A DNA stretch of 64,000 nucleotides from Patiria pectinifera (taxonomy: Eukaryota; Echinodermata; Asteroidea; Valvatida; Asterinidae): the NCBI GenBank assembly GCA_029964075.1, contig CM057140.1, positions 5,288,643-5,352,642 of the forward strand. Reading direction: 5' to 3'. The translations under genes were made by a program, and so were the position numbers. Below, in pieces: positions 12,488-24,189 of the stretch; positions within the stretch are counted from its first letter, which is position 1, and the number at the start of each line of letters is the position of its first letter. The notes beneath the pieces were generated by a model, which saw nothing but the letters and a program-made list of their open reading frames with translations, was not told the DNA's origin and made no database searches.

Positions 12488-13860
12488 TCGAGCTCGAAGA
12501 GTGATTTAAAGAGTTTTTAGTTGTAATGTTACATTTTTAGGCAGAGTAGTAAACGCATCGAGTGCTGACCTCCTGAACTTCTCCGGATTATCGGTGTCCT
12601 TGATGTTGAAGGAGCGACATCCCGGTTCCTTCAGGCAGGCAGAGGCGCATCTTGAGGCGCTCTTGGTGACGAATTCTCTGATGACATGATCGACGAGGCA
12701 CCAGTTGAGTTGCTGCTGCTGAGCGTTGCCTCGAGAGAAGCCCTGGTGCTGAATGTGTGCTGGTGATCGCAGGACACACTTAGCTTTGGGTGATTCTGTG
12801 CACGGGACGTCATTCCATCCTTGGTTTGTTGAATCAAAATAGGCGCAGTAATCAGTGTAAGGCATGGCACTACCATCCTTGATGCTCGGTTTTCCGGGAC
12901 GCCAGTTTGAGTACGCCCGCCCGACCTCCTGGCCCTCGCACCTTCATGCTCCATCGATGAATTTGCAACCAACCCACAACCAATCTAGTCCTGCGTTCTT
13001 TGTTGTGGTTGCCATGAATGCATTCTCCTCGTCTGAAAGAGGAGCGGCCATGACCGCACCCATGTCACGGCAACTAGCCTGGCCTTCGTCCCAGCTCGTC
13101 TGCTGGCCGGTGAGACGGTAGCAAGATAAACCCCAAGGAATCCACAACGGCAGGCAATCTACGACAGCCGAAGATTGGGTGCAGAAATCAAAACAAATCA
13201 TCACAACAAATTGACGCCTAAAACTGGGATAACTCTAGCACCAGACATTTCTGCTTGGTGGTCAGAAAAAAGTCACACACGATGTGATTTTCTATAAATG
13301 TTGGACAGAGAAATTCGTTTTAGGAGAAATCCAGTGTTATTGCGATGTCAAATAAAGGCCCTGTAGTTCAGCCACTAGTGCTAATGATCTCATTTATCGT
13401 GACTCCAATGTCACCAGACGTTGCCTCTCTACTAGCGTGCTTACGTCTGCATTGAGTTCAACACATCGCTTTGGCTGATATATCTCAGCTGCGTATTTCA
13501 CGCGTTAGCGAGGAATTTTGGCTTCTGCGCATATCCGTATATTACGTAACTAAGGATTCTGTGCTGACGTGTTAGCACGGTTTTTTTTTCTGCTAGCGCG
13601 GGTAGCACAACATTTGTGACGGTAAGCGGTGTATTCTGTGTTTAGCAGAGCCAAGAAATTGGGCCCAGACTACAAGGAACGGTACTGAACGCCACAACCA
13701 CATCATGCTCATGTTATCGTATTTGGCCTTAAAGGTGTAACGTACGTTCAGGAAAAAGCGCTTATGTAGGCTACAAACATGTAATGGGAAAAACATCGTC
13801 AAAAAAGTAGAAACGAACGTCCACATCAACATACCTTTATCTAATTTTCATAACAAGGAA
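12488..13860 (-). repeat. Segmental duplication, copy 1 (lectin plus flank)
   Basis: Aligns with 26336-27766 over the lectin gene, its short 3' flank and about 600 bp of 5' flank. Shared 5'-flank landmarks include ATGCTAATGATCTCATTTATCG-like sequence, GCGTGCTTACGTCTGCATTGA and TACCTTTATCTAATT, where the second copy is cut by a Gypsy LTR. Confidence 0.85.
12538..13248 (-). pseudogene. CTLD-PAN lectin pseudogene
   Basis: Paralogue of the intact lectin at 26382-27161. It keeps the CTLD and PAN segments (WVGCKFIDGA, WNDVPC, NWCLVDHV) but has at least three lesions. About 7 bp are missing in the signal-peptide region (near 13208), which puts the ancestral ATG at 13248 out of frame. A TGG codon has become TGA at 12944-12946. 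A deletion of about 45 bp plus a frameshift near 12560-12590 removes the last PAN cysteines and changes the C-terminus. Copies of this kind are usually transcribed poorly or not at all; no rescuing splice pattern is visible. The alternative, a short new gene from internal ATGs, is less likely. Confidence 0.85.
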
Positions 13861-14110
13861 CTTCGGGGTAAATAGCAATTGGTTCTCGAAAATCGAGCTG
13901 TTGGAGCGCTTGCCTTTATTCCAGTCAAATATGTCGGCGAAGGTAATAACCAATTTTATAAAAGTGTGGAACCTGATTTCTCATCGTGAAATTTATAGTG
14001 AATTGAACATTTCATGCGGCGCCAGTCTTTTGTTGACATCTGGCTCAAGATTCGATGCTTGAAACACGTACATCCACAATACCTAAACCCCTGCAATGTC
14101 AGTTGTAAAG
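13861..14110. repeat. Lectin distal 5' flank, shared with 17.4 kb
   Basis: Matches about 17370-17520: CCAGTCAAAT, GAACATTTCATGCGGCGCCAG, GATTCGATGCTTGAAA and CCACAATACCTAA occur in both. It extends the duplicated flank beyond the part retained at 27 kb. Confidence 0.7.
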
Positions 14111-14854
14111 AAACAGGGTTCCAAAAGGTTTCCTACCTAACTGAAAGGTATGTGGGCATTTTCATGGTTTTCCAGTGACCAAGAAGTTTAGGTATATAAT
14201 AACGTGAGTAAACAATGTAAAACTTATTTTTTTATCTGGCCCGATGTTTACCTTTAACGTATCCTTGCAAGCAAGTAGACTGACTTTGACTATTTCTAAC
14301 TTCGATCGATGTACAGTCAGTCGTTATTACCGCGTTGGCGAAGGAAATAGGCAATTTCTGGTCGTGTCAATGCTAACAATAAATGTACTACCCTTGGAAG
14401 GTCACGTACAACATCAGAGAGCAGGTGATAATATGCGCCATATGTGGCGCAACCAGTGGTCTGTTTTCCGTTTCCGTCAGCGACAAAATATTCAGCGTAG
14501 CGTAACTTGTTTTGTGAATCAATATTTCCTAGTCTGGGTTAGCTGGTCCTAGGCCAGTCCTCCCTCACAGCGCACATAATTCTGCTTCATTGATTTAGAA
14601 AGAGTATTACTTGCAGTTTATTCTTTCGTGAGATCTGGTTCGGTACGATGAACAAAACGATTTCGCTGTTCGATTTAGTGAACAAAGCCCCCGAAGAACT
14701 GCCAAAAAATGTGCTGACCTCCATATGAAAACACAATTTGTTTTGTTTATATGCATTTTGTGTAAATCCAAAAAACCTTTTTTCCCCTCGATCATTATCA
14801 ACATTAAAAGTGTGATCATATTCAAGAGGGTGGTTTTCTATTTTTGACAAATCT
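14111..14854. other. No gene supported
   Basis: Several 70-100-codon ORFs overlap on both strands, none with a recognisable domain. Confidence 0.4.
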
Positions 14855-14945
14855 GAGCGTTCTGGTTATATAGTCCGTGGGAGGAGTTGATTATGTTGTA
14901 CCCTATCGAAAAAAAATGTGTTCCCCGATCCACAATTTGTTTGGG
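14855..14945 (-). repeat. Dispersed repeat C, copy 1 (inverted)
   Basis: The minus strand reads TTGTGGATCGGGGAACACA, a T-run, CGATAGGGTACA, and then CCCACGGACTATA. It matches 16330-16545 and 23520-23720, which are in plus orientation. Confidence 0.6.
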
Positions 14946-16329
14946 AATAAGAAAATATGGGATAATAATCTGGGTTATTTCTCATCGGGATGCCAAAATG
15001 TCTTCGTTACAGTTTTGTCCAACATGAATTTAAGATCGAATGTTATGTATTAGCCACATAAACATCGATTAAACCCCAGATTAGAATAATTTTGTGAACT
15101 CTTACCTCAGGGTAACATGTTTTCGAAAATATATATATACTAGAAGTGCGTGGCATCTGGTGGATAGAACATCTGAATTTCTGAAACATCTTTTAAAAAC
15201 GTTATGCCTGAAATGGTATTTAAAGTAATGAAAATTTGATGCAGCCTTAAAAAAGGAAGCGGGTGGGCCGTTGGGGTTTATTGGTGGATCACGGAATGGA
15301 TTGGAGCAACAACAAAACATGAATCGGTTCTTAAAACAATATTCAATATAATAAAAACGGTAAGACGGTTGCGGCTGAAAGAAATTGCAGTTGTAATGCT
15401 GCCACTCAACTTAGCTTCCAAATAGGAGAATATAAACTAATTTTCTCTTCTTAAAAAGTTTGCAAACAGGAAGTAGGCCCTTCAATTTGATGAGACTTTT
15501 GGCATGTTATGCAATTTTGTAATCGGCCTGTGATGTATACAGGTCATATAGCTCGTTTTGTCAGTTGAAAAAAAAACGAGTAATGCTCATTCAGTACAGA
15601 ATGAGCAGACATTTTTAATCTAAATACCATTCTTCTTGTGTGGGTAAAAAACGTGCAGGTTAAAATTGCCCCCCCCCCCACAAAAAAAAAATAATAAATA
15701 AAAAAAAAAAAAATAAACTCTAATGAAATAAAATTACATTATTTTAAATAAATCACTATTTGTATTTTTTTGGGTGATTACTTAAAAACCACACTGTGCC
15801 TTGAATATTAAAAAAAATACCAAAAACAGTATTTGCAGTTGTTGCCGTCTTTATATTAATGAGGATTTTTTTTTATAAAAGTATAATCAAAAATAAAATC
15901 AACTTACCGATAGGTACACGTATGAGAACTTCAGATGTCATTTTTGAGTGGTTTCGTAATAAGACGCTTCAACTTATCTGATACATGTATAATAATCCCC
16001 TTTCGAAATTCTGCAACACAGCTACTGCAAAGGGGGAAAAGTCTCGTCTATTTATGGCCATTTTCTTTTCTACAAATCTCCCCCCCCCCAAAAAAAATGA
16101 AAGATGTTGCCGAACTTAAAGATGTTACCCTGAGAATCTCATACATAACATTCGATTGTAAAACTTGATCATTTCAAGTTGGAAAAACTGTAATGAAAAT
16201 GATTTCGCATCCTGATGAGAAATAGTTACAAAAATCTAGAATATGCATGTAATATGAAACTTGAAAGAAGTATTATCTTGCAAGCACTCATTACGTGTGA
16301 AAAGGTTTCTGTCTGTGTCAATAGAGGGC
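14946..16329. other. No gene; low-complexity runs
   Basis: Contains poly-C and poly-A runs at about 15668-15715 and 16080-16097, with otherwise AT-rich unique sequence. A splice-donor-like site near 15906 was examined, but no LRR exon is readable in any frame. Confidence 0.45.
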
Positions 16330-16545
16330 GCTGTTTCTTAAGGTTTCTTCATGCAGAATTTTCGGCGTTTTGATCCTAGATTTTTTCATTCTTAAACAAA
16401 CTGTGGATCGGGGAACACAGTTTTTTTTCGATATGGTACATCATAATTCATATGTCTGGAAAGTTTTATAAAATTCGGCGGACCAGATCGCGTATCTCGA
16501 AAACTAAAGCGTTTTCGGCCTCTCGTCCCACGGACTATTAGACAT
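16330..16545 (+). repeat. Dispersed repeat C, copy 2
   Basis: Shares CTGTGGATCGGGGAA, CATCATAAT, GGAAAGTTT.ATAAAATTC and TTTTCGGCCTCTCGTCCCAC with 23520-23720. No coding capacity is evident. The class of element is unknown. Confidence 0.7.
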
Positions 16546-17035
16546 ATAAACGGGCGGTGTTGAGGAGAGTGCGTTTCTTTGGCGAATGTATAGTGATTAA
16601 GCACAATGTCACCAAGGCCGTTGGGCAAAATGTCCACAAGTTTGTTTTATATGGTCGAGGGCGAACCGGAAAAGAACTGACTCGTCCATTTATCTCTATA
16701 TTAAATTTAAATAGCCTGTTGGCCGTTAGAAAGTACGGATATCTGGATTTGAAATGAAGTTCACTTCTGATAACATAGATGGTTGGAGGGACTCCCTAAA
16801 TTTATTTCATTAGCGCATTTCATTAGCGCTCCCAATAAATCGGTATTGAAACAGTCTAAGCCTAATTAAGTGCATCCAACTATTCGAAGTTATCCTCAGA
16901 AAGTACGAATATTCGGATTTGAAATAATTGGTACCGTCCTAAAAACCCATTCATGATGGCATTTGTGATGGTACAAAAATCGGAACTTCTATATGTTTTC
17001 CCGGTTATATAAAACATGTGATCATTCAAATCACC

Positions 17036-17520
17036 GTTTCTAACAGCGTGCTTACGTCTGCACTGAATTCAACACATCGGTTTGGCTGATATAGGCCTAT
17101 CTCAGCTGTCTTTGTTCTGGTTTCGGTGCTGCTTCTCGTGATGTCTTCACACTATGTGCGTGAACCAGAATACGCGGTACATTTCGTTACCTGGTTACAA
17201 GGAATGGGTCATGACGCCACAATCATCATGCTCATTATTACCGTGTGGGCCTCAAAGTCGACATTCGAGAGAAAGCGCTGATTTAGGGTCCAAAAATTGT
17301 AAATGGAAAAATATCGTCGAAAAAGTAGAAAATGAAGGTCCACATCCTTTGTTTAAATACCATAAGAAGGAATTTTGGGGTGAAGAGCAATTTGTTCTGA
17401 TTCCAGTCAAATGCGTGATTCGAACATTTCATGCGGCGCCAGTCTTTGTTGACATTTTTTCTGAAGATTCGATGCTTGAAATACGTATATCCACAATACC
17501 TAACCCCTGTAGTGAAGCCC
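17036..17520 (+). repeat. Lectin 5'-flank repeat, copy without the lectin
   Basis: Matches the upstream flank of the lectin pseudogene (13420-14110): AGCGTGCTTACGTCTGCA, TTGGCTGATATA, CATCATGCTCAT, GGAAAAATATCGTCGAAAAA and CATTTCATGCGGCGCCAG. No CTLD or PAN coding remnant is adjacent. Either the flank is itself a dispersed repeat or a third lectin copy was deleted. Confidence 0.7.
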
Positions 17521-18255
17521 GTCTAACCAGGTAATTCTGCCCATTTTTCACGGGCTCTCGACCAATCAGAAAGCTGGATTTGCCCCCACGTGACCCTCAT
17601 TAGCATAACATGAGCAACAGGAATCTACCATTCAGCACGCGGGATTGTGACGGGCGGAGGGGCTTGCGTAAATGCAAATAATTAAAGGAACGTACCATTA
17701 TTCTGGTATTGAATAATATACGTATAATAAATATGAATTTTACGTAAATTGAAATGTACGAAACAATTATGATTGTCTATTTGAAGAATTTATCTTTTAG
17801 TAAAATCTTATCGAGTACGGCAAACATCGTCTAGAATGGAGCAACCCTTAAGATTTGTTGCGAATGACTGATCCCGGTAGTTCATTGTGAAATCCACACG
17901 GACAAGTTCGTGTACGTGTACAGACATGCAAGAGTTTCTTCTGGTCGAGTTTTAAAAAAAGTTTGAAAACATTAACTTATGTAGGCCTATTTGTAGTAAA
18001 CAAACACTCACCGGTGAACAGTGTACTTGCACGGTATATTCCGATGATTGTTTCAACCATGGAGGAATTGTGTAAATAATAGATCAGAGAGCTAACGAAT
18101 CCATGCGTTCTATATACGGAGACCGGTGGTCGATCGCCCCTCGATGATCGCACTGATCATGGAGCAAGTAAATAACTCCGTGCTTCTGCACCGATATTGG
18201 CCTTGTCATATCGTGTTATCCAGGGGCAATACCAATTTCACAATATTCTTCCACA
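17521..18255. other. No feature recognised
   Basis: No gene or clear repeat border is readable here. Confidence 0.35.
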
Positions 18256-18629
18256 TAAGGCCCCCCCCCCCAAAGAAAAAAAGTCTCCGGTTTCTGGTAT
18301 GGAGCTTGCCCAAAAAGTGGTGCGGCGACGCGGCTTTTTTTTTTACCTGATTTTTTTTGCTTCAAATGTCGGCTGATGACTGCAAATTGTGCCCGACTAA
18401 ACTTAGTGCAAATATTATGGGAGTCCAGAGAGGCCACATAAAGCTTATTCTTGACCATAACCCAATCTAAAATCACGTTAAAATTGTGCAGCAGCAGGTT
18501 GCCAGTCAAACCAGTGAGTTTGGCGGTTTTGAGACATCATCTTTCATTGGAAAAAAAAAAAAATGCCGACGCGCATGGCTACGGCGACGCGCGCGCATAC
18601 CAGAAACCGGAGACTTTTTTTTGGCCTTA
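18256..18629. mobile_element. 374-bp inverted-repeat (foldback/MITE-like) element
   Basis: The left end TAAGGCC plus a homopolymer and AGTCTCCGGTTTCTGGTATG is repeated in inverse at the right end (CATACCAGAAACCGGAGACT plus a T-run and GGCCTTA). The arms are about 45 bp and the inner part is rich in GCGACGCG-type sequence. No target duplication is recognised, so the superfamily is undetermined. Confidence 0.6.
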
Positions 18630-18939
18630 CCGCCAGAACCATCTATGTATATCTGTGTGCGGTGGTCGTAGAAAATACAAACTTTCAGCGTCGGCTCTCT
18701 CGGTGTGCCCAGTATGTGCACTTACATCCTATGCATTGTATATTTACACCGTCCGATCAGATAGCGCTGTTTCCCTAATCCATCAAGACGTATTTCGACC
18801 AAGACAGTGTTCATTATATCGATTATATCTTTCACCCACTTAACCTACCTGCATGTACAGTTCGGGATGAATTTTTGCGCGTTCTGAATATCGCTTGCCA
18901 CGAGTTGCGCAACGGTAGTGAAAACAGCCACCAGTTAAC

Positions 18940-19030
18940 AATTGACCTGCAAACTTATTGAATCGTAAAGCAGGAAACAACTTTAGATTTTATTTATATC
19001 ACCCCGACTCAAAAATTCCATCTTATATTA
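18940..19030 (+). repeat. Dispersed repeat D, copy 1
   Basis: Nearly the same as 63635-63720: GACCTGCAAA, TTATTGAA.CGTAAAGCAGG, AAACAACT.TAG, then TATCACCCCGACTCAAAA and TTCCATCTTATA. It sits just upstream of the tRNA-like sequence. Confidence 0.7.
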
Positions 19031-19088
19031 GTTTATACGGTCACCGCTGCTATGTACATCAGATTCAAACCAGCCAACCGATCCCGTT

Positions 19089-19160
19089 AGCTCGGGAGTC
19101 GAGCGGTAAGACATCTGCACAAGAAAGCAGGAGGTCGTGGGTTCGAGTCCCACCCGAGTG
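19089..19160 (+). tRNA. tRNA-like sequence (tRNA pseudogene or SINE head)
   Basis: A cloverleaf can be drawn. The acceptor arm AGCTCGG/CCGAGTG has one mismatch and one G-U pair. The D stem is GTC/GAC, the anticodon stem TCTGC/GCAGG, and the T arm GTGGG-TTCGAGT-CCCAC is perfect; the B box GGTTCGAGTCC is intact. The anticodon loop has 8 nt (ACAAGAAA) instead of 7 and no 3'-CCA is encoded, so the decoding identity is unclear. An inactive tRNA copy or the head of a tRNA-derived SINE is more likely than a functional tRNA. Confidence 0.55.
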
Positions 19161-20540
19161 ATTTGTTTTCCAACTTTCACTCGGGAGGTAACACGCTGAG
19201 TATACAGTGTTCAAACGTCGGTGAAGGGCAAAACCTAATTTGAACTATAGTTTCGCTCCTGACTGCGGCCTAGCAGGAGGGAGTATATTACACTAGTACA
19301 AGTGCAGAATTTTAGAGTGCATTATTCTGTTTGTAAAAGGGCGTTACAATTTAAGCGGTTTTGCTATTTTAAACATTCCCCTGTCAAATGCTGAATATCC
19401 TGGAAAGAAAAAGGGCAAGGGGTTCTCCAGTCATCTAATAATTCAACGTGTGGGGAACAGTTCTTATATATGTCACCTCCAAAAATGTCTCCTATCCTGT
19501 CTCCTGTCTTACCACCAAAATGTTTGACCCGTGCTTGTCCATCTAGCATGTGCGTTTCCGCACTCCCACAGCAGGATTTTTAAGTTCTTCAATGTTTGTA
19601 GGTCAGGCTGTATTTATGTGAGCAAACGAATTGTTTTCCATCAGAACATTGAGAACCCAACAAATCGTTAGCGTTTTCACGAAGGGACGAATTGGGCCAC
19701 GAATTGGGAGTCGAACAGTAGTTTTACGAAAAAAACGGGTTTTGAGTAGGTCATGTTTTGAAATAAAGATTTCTGTCAATCATTGCACTGATTGCTCTGG
19801 GCAGGGGCCGTAACAGGGTTTAAATGTGGCAGGAGTAAGTAGGAGTATGATTTCGGAATGAAATGACGTCGCACATGATTAGATATATCAGACGAATACA
19901 GGAGACTTGGCTCCGTGGATAACGGATGATACTCAGACTACCTCTATTTGCGCACGAAATATTATGTCGTGCGCAAAAAAAAATATTATTGAATGTGCCT
20001 TTAGGGGCTCCGTATTTTGGCATTCTGTTGAGAAATAATAACACAAATCTAGATTATGCGTGTAATATACGCGGAGTGTGCACTTTAATGTACAATATCA
20101 GGTGACTGGTGGGAATCAATCCATGTGATTTGAGCCACCCGGCCCTCACAGTCAGACCATTCACCCTGATTAACCCCTGGTGTCCCTCACGCCCCAAACA
20201 GCCATTAAAACCACTGACTTACCCCGTCAATGCCATTTGACAGTTCCATTTTGGTCACAGTGGTAATCGAGGCAATCCCTATGTGAACAGTGCATTTGTA
20301 CATAAACCTATGTAAATGTGCACAAGCACACTATGTTTTCCCGCAAATTTCAACCCCTCCAGTAGGATCACAAGACTGACACTCCCTCTGGTGGATGTAC
20401 AATGGTCCATTCTAGGATCTAGTGATAGATGACCTGGGGCATGGCTACCACGTGGCTGGGACAATATAAAACATAGAAATATGGAAGCGATTTTATCACA
20501 CAGAATCCGAGTAAGGTATCATCAAGCAAGCACTCATTAC
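19161..20540. other. No gene supported
   Basis: Only short, domain-free ORFs. About 20050-20470 is moderately GC-rich with no recognised motif. Confidence 0.4.
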
Positions 20541-20671
20541 AATATACAATACAATAAAGTCATTTATATAGCGCTCTTACTCAAAGATGGTTTCACAGCA
20601 CTGAACAAAAATAAATCACACACAAAAAAAATATGCTGAACATTAACAAGAAAATGATGAAAACATGAATC

Positions 20672-21151
20672 TCAATCAAATAAATATGTCTTAAGGGTCT
20701 TTCGAAAGCCATCCAAGGAAGGACACAGTCGGATGTGCTGTGGGAGATCATTCCAGAGCCGAGGTGCATGTGCCTGGAATGCATTGTCACCAGCTGGGGT
20801 AGATGTTCTGGGCACATGGAGCAGGGTCGTGTCCTGACTGGAGCGGAGGCCAGGTCTTGCAGACTGATGCGGCATGATGAGAGAGTCAAGATAGGTCGGA
20901 GCTTTGTTGTGAAGACACTTGTAAACAAGAGTCAGGATTTTAAATACTATACGTTGCTTGATGGGTAGCCAGTGTAGATGTTTCAACAAGGGAGTGACGT
21001 GATCGCGTTTTTTGGCCTTGAAGATTAGTTTTGCTGCACGATTTTGTACGCGCTGGAGTCGTTGAATTTGGGATGAGTTGACTCCATATAGCAGAGAGTT
21101 ACCGTAGTCGAGTCTCGTTGCTACTAATGCACGGGTGGCGTGCTCACAGGC
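20672..21151 (-). pseudogene. LINE reverse transcriptase C-terminal region
   Basis: This ends the LINE ORF2: the RT thumb and connection region with LHWLPIKQRIVFKILTLVYK and RLWNDLPQHIR motifs, stopping at LKTYLFD. Such C-terminal domains are typical of CR1/L2/Jockey-type LINEs. Coding continues, after the insertion, at 23197-23505. No endonuclease or RT catalytic YADD is retained. Confidence 0.8.
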
Positions 21152-23193
21152 TTGTTACAACTGATAATGTAGTAACCAACCGATAACGTATCACCAACCG
21201 ATAATGTATCACAAATTGACCGATATTGTATCACTAACCGATAATGTACCAAAAATTGACTGATAGTGTAGTAAAATTTGTATCCGATAATGTATCACGT
21301 GTCGACGGATAATGTAACTACAAAATAAGTGTATCCGATAATGTATCACCACGGAACGGATACTGTATCAACCGATAATGTATCAAAAATCAACCGATAA
21401 TGTATCAGTATTGGGAAAAGGTGGAAATATTGCAAATTAATTAAAGTCTAATAAGTGCCTTTACTATGATAAGTCCCCATTCGAGAAAGTTTATCATTAA
21501 GATTTTTTTTAATTTGGGAGGTAGGGAGTTGCTCTGGTTTGGAGACGCTCTACTTCCAAGTGGGCCTAGGCTAGTGGCGTATACAGCTTTTGATGTCAAG
21601 GGGGGGGGGGGTAACCGCACTCGCACATCCCCGCCGAAATGTGGACAAGCTCTTTTCTCCGGACACTTGGCCTCCATATGGGCTCCGTGCTGAGACACAA
21701 GAGGGCGCGTTTTACCACTACGGGACCTTTGATCTCCGTATGGAGATCAATGGACGGGACACAGCATGTGCGTACTGTACTGTACTGGTTCGCGCGTGCA
21801 AAGTTCCACACCACTTCCAGAATATGCCAGAACGTGGCTATTAGCAGCAGCGTCTTCGCATGAGCGTCAGGCAACGTCGGCGCGCGCATACGTTCAATTT
21901 AACTTGCGATGGTCTCCCAGACTATTCCCTCCCCCAATAGCTTTGCATCATTCAAAATACGCGCTGTGCATGCACCGGGAACACATACGAGTGGCGAGGC
22001 ATGTGTATAGCAAAACTACCATCTGAAATGATCATGTAACTTGAGCTGTCATAAAAGATACAATGTAACAAGTTTACCGGATTTAGGCGGCAATCGTCGA
22101 AGATAGTCTAGATGCGATCAAGCTTCATGGGTCCCTTGTCGACCCCAGTCGATTTTTTGTCTTACAGATTTGAAAAGGGCACAATCACAGCATTACTGCT
22201 CATTTAGTGGGGGGATGAGGGGGGTGAGGGGGAGGGGGGATGAGGGGGAGGGGGTCGATGAGGGGGAGGGGGGTCGTGCCATATTTTCAACGGGGAGCGC
22301 TGATAAAATCGTACAATCATGTACACAATATTACTGTACCGTACAAAATAATGCCCCGGCTTTTTTTAGGGGGGGGGGCACCGTTCGCATGTGACGTCAT
22401 TTGTTATTTGTCTACCCACTGACTTCAGTTTGTTCAACCCACACAGTTTGGAGTCCAAACGTCACGAGCCTACCGCTTCCTTGAGGCCAACACAGACGCG
22501 GATCCAGGAGGGGGGTCCCCCAGCTGTGTCCCAAAACAAATTGCATACAAATTCCTAAAAAAAAATAATGCACCCCCACCCTCCTCTGCTGTGACACCCC
22601 CCAAAAAATTACTGGTATAATGTCCGCCTGTTCAAAATACGGACGGAGGCAGCTTAGATAGGGGGTATTTTTACACCATTCTGTAATCCAGTGTTAATAA
22701 TTGTCAAATTTGAACAGCGTCCCCTATTGAAATATGATACCCCCCTTCCCCAAGTTTTTGATTTTTTTGTTTTTGAAAGTTTGAAAAATTCCTCAAAATC
22801 TGCCCTTTTTCTCTAAATACAAAATAATGGGGGTGGTGGTGATCAACTAGCCCAGAGCCCCCCCCCCTCCCTGTTCAAAACGTGGGGCGGGATAATCGGA
22901 CATAAAACAAACATTTGTGTACACCTTTTCCCCATACTGATACATTATCGGTTGATTTTTGATACATTATCGGTTGATACAGTATCCGTTCCGAGGTGAT
23001 ACATTATCGGATACACTTATTTTGTAGTTACATTATCCGTCGACACGTGATACATTATCGGATACAAATTTTACTACACTATCAGTCAATTTTTGGTACA
23101 TTATCGGTTAGTGATACAATATCGGTCAATTTGTGATACATTATCGGTTGGTGATACGTTATCTGTTGGTTACTACATTATCAGTTGTAACAA
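21152..23193. mobile_element. 2042-bp DNA transposon with 273-bp inverted arms of subrepeats
   Basis: Arms 21152-21424 and 22921-23193 are inverted copies beginning TTGTTACAACTGATAATG. Each arm is built of about 12 variants of a CCGATAATGTATCA unit. The element interrupts a LINE ORF and is flanked by GGC (21149-21151 and 23194-23196), consistent with a 3-bp target duplication; up to 5 bp could be argued. The 1.5-kb interior has only short ORFs, G-rich runs and a segment related (inverted) to 45.4-45.6 kb. It is non-autonomous. A cut-and-paste superfamily with 3-bp duplications is implied, but the transposase type is unknown. Confidence 0.85.
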
Positions 23194-23196
23194 GGC

Positions 23197-23505
23197 TTTA
23201 TCGGTTATGTATGGTCTAATGCGAGCAATATTGGACAGGTGGTAGTGTAATCCGCGACATAGTTTGGACACATGGCGATCCATTTTCAATGCCGAGTCAA
23301 ACTCGACACCAAGACTTTGTGCAGATGAAGCAGGAGGAATTGAAAGGTCTGAAATGGTGAGTGTGATATCAGATAAAAACCTCCGGGACTGTGGACTAGT
23401 CACGACAAGGAACTCAGTTTTATCACAATTCAGCTTTAACATGTTAGATGCCATCCATTTCTGTAGGTGTAGAATACACCTGACTGAGTCAATAGAGATC
23501 GTTGT
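23197..23505 (-). pseudogene. LINE reverse transcriptase, upstream half
   Basis: Carries WMASNMLKLNCDKTEFLVV (the RT segment just downstream of the catalytic site), LGVEFDSALKMDRHV and HYHLSNIARIRPYIT. This is the part of CR1/L2-like RT that precedes LDYGNSLL, which is found on the other side of the inserted element. It lies in the same frame as the downstream half. Confidence 0.8.
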
Positions 23506-23519
23506 TTGTTTATATTTTT

Positions 23520-23720
23520 TTCGTCATACAGAATTGTTGGCGTTTTTACGCCACAATTTCTATTTCCCAAAGAAACTGTGGATCGGGGAAAACAGGGTTT
23601 TTTTTCCGATAGTATACATCATAATCTACATGTTTGGAAAGTTTAATAAAATTCGACGAACCAGATCTCCTATCCCAAATACTAAACCGTTTTCGGCCTC
23701 TCGTCCCACGGACTTCAGGT
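23520..23720 (+). repeat. Dispersed repeat C, copy 3
   Basis: Counterpart of 16330-16545, sharing AACTGTGGATCGGGGAA, CATCATAAT and TTTTCGGCCTCTCGTCCCAC. The flanks differ. Confidence 0.7.
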
Positions 23721-24189
23721 AGAAATTGGGCCGAATGCATGAAGAGGCAATCGGCGACAGAAATCTTGTTGTTTTGTGATTTATTCTTTAAAGAGCATGC
23801 GAAGATTAACGATGTGGTTGAGTATTCGGTGAAGAATATTAATATCACAATGTTTAATAACTAACGCAAACAATTACAAAAATTATTGTAAATTAAACAC
23901 AATGATTTGCGATGCGCACCGATATAAGGGCGTCATCCGCCATCTTGGAAAATGGGATTATGTACATAAAACGAGGTTAATACGTCAAGAAAACAGCAGC
24001 AGCTGGTCATGAGTATTGAAGAAATGTACAATTCTAGGATTTTTTTAAAACAATATTGAACATGATATTGATTCGTCTTAGAAATAACTTGTTCCGCATC
24101 TTGGGAATCTCTAAATGTTACTTAGCTCACAGAACATATAGAGGATGAACGACTCCACCAAACTACCAATACGATGCGTGATAACAGCC

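Larger units (their letters stand above)
20541..23505 (-). mobile_element. 5'-truncated CR1/L2-like LINE, split by an insertion
   Basis: Minus-strand LINE covering the RT C-terminal region and 3' UTR. Coding parts are about 23197-23505 and 20672-21151, interrupted by the 2042-bp element at 21152-23193. The protein tail has the familiar LDYGNSLLYG, LQRVQNRAAK, PLLKHLHWLPI, RIVFKILTLVYK and RLWNDLP blocks. The 3' UTR shows AGAGCGCTATATAAATGAC and ends in short TTGTA repeats. The frame stays open up to and beyond the insertion, so the LINE was little decayed when it was hit. The 5' end is lost at about 23505. Confidence 0.85.

Noticed and set aside
15900-15980. Donor-like site and possible LRR exon
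   Set aside because: About 70 nt between acceptor-like and donor-like sites, but all frames contain stops or no LRR pattern.
21152-23193. CRISPR-like array in the CCGATAATGTATCA arms
   Set aside because: The arms are mirror-image copies of each other with irregular spacing and a target duplication, so they are transposon ends.
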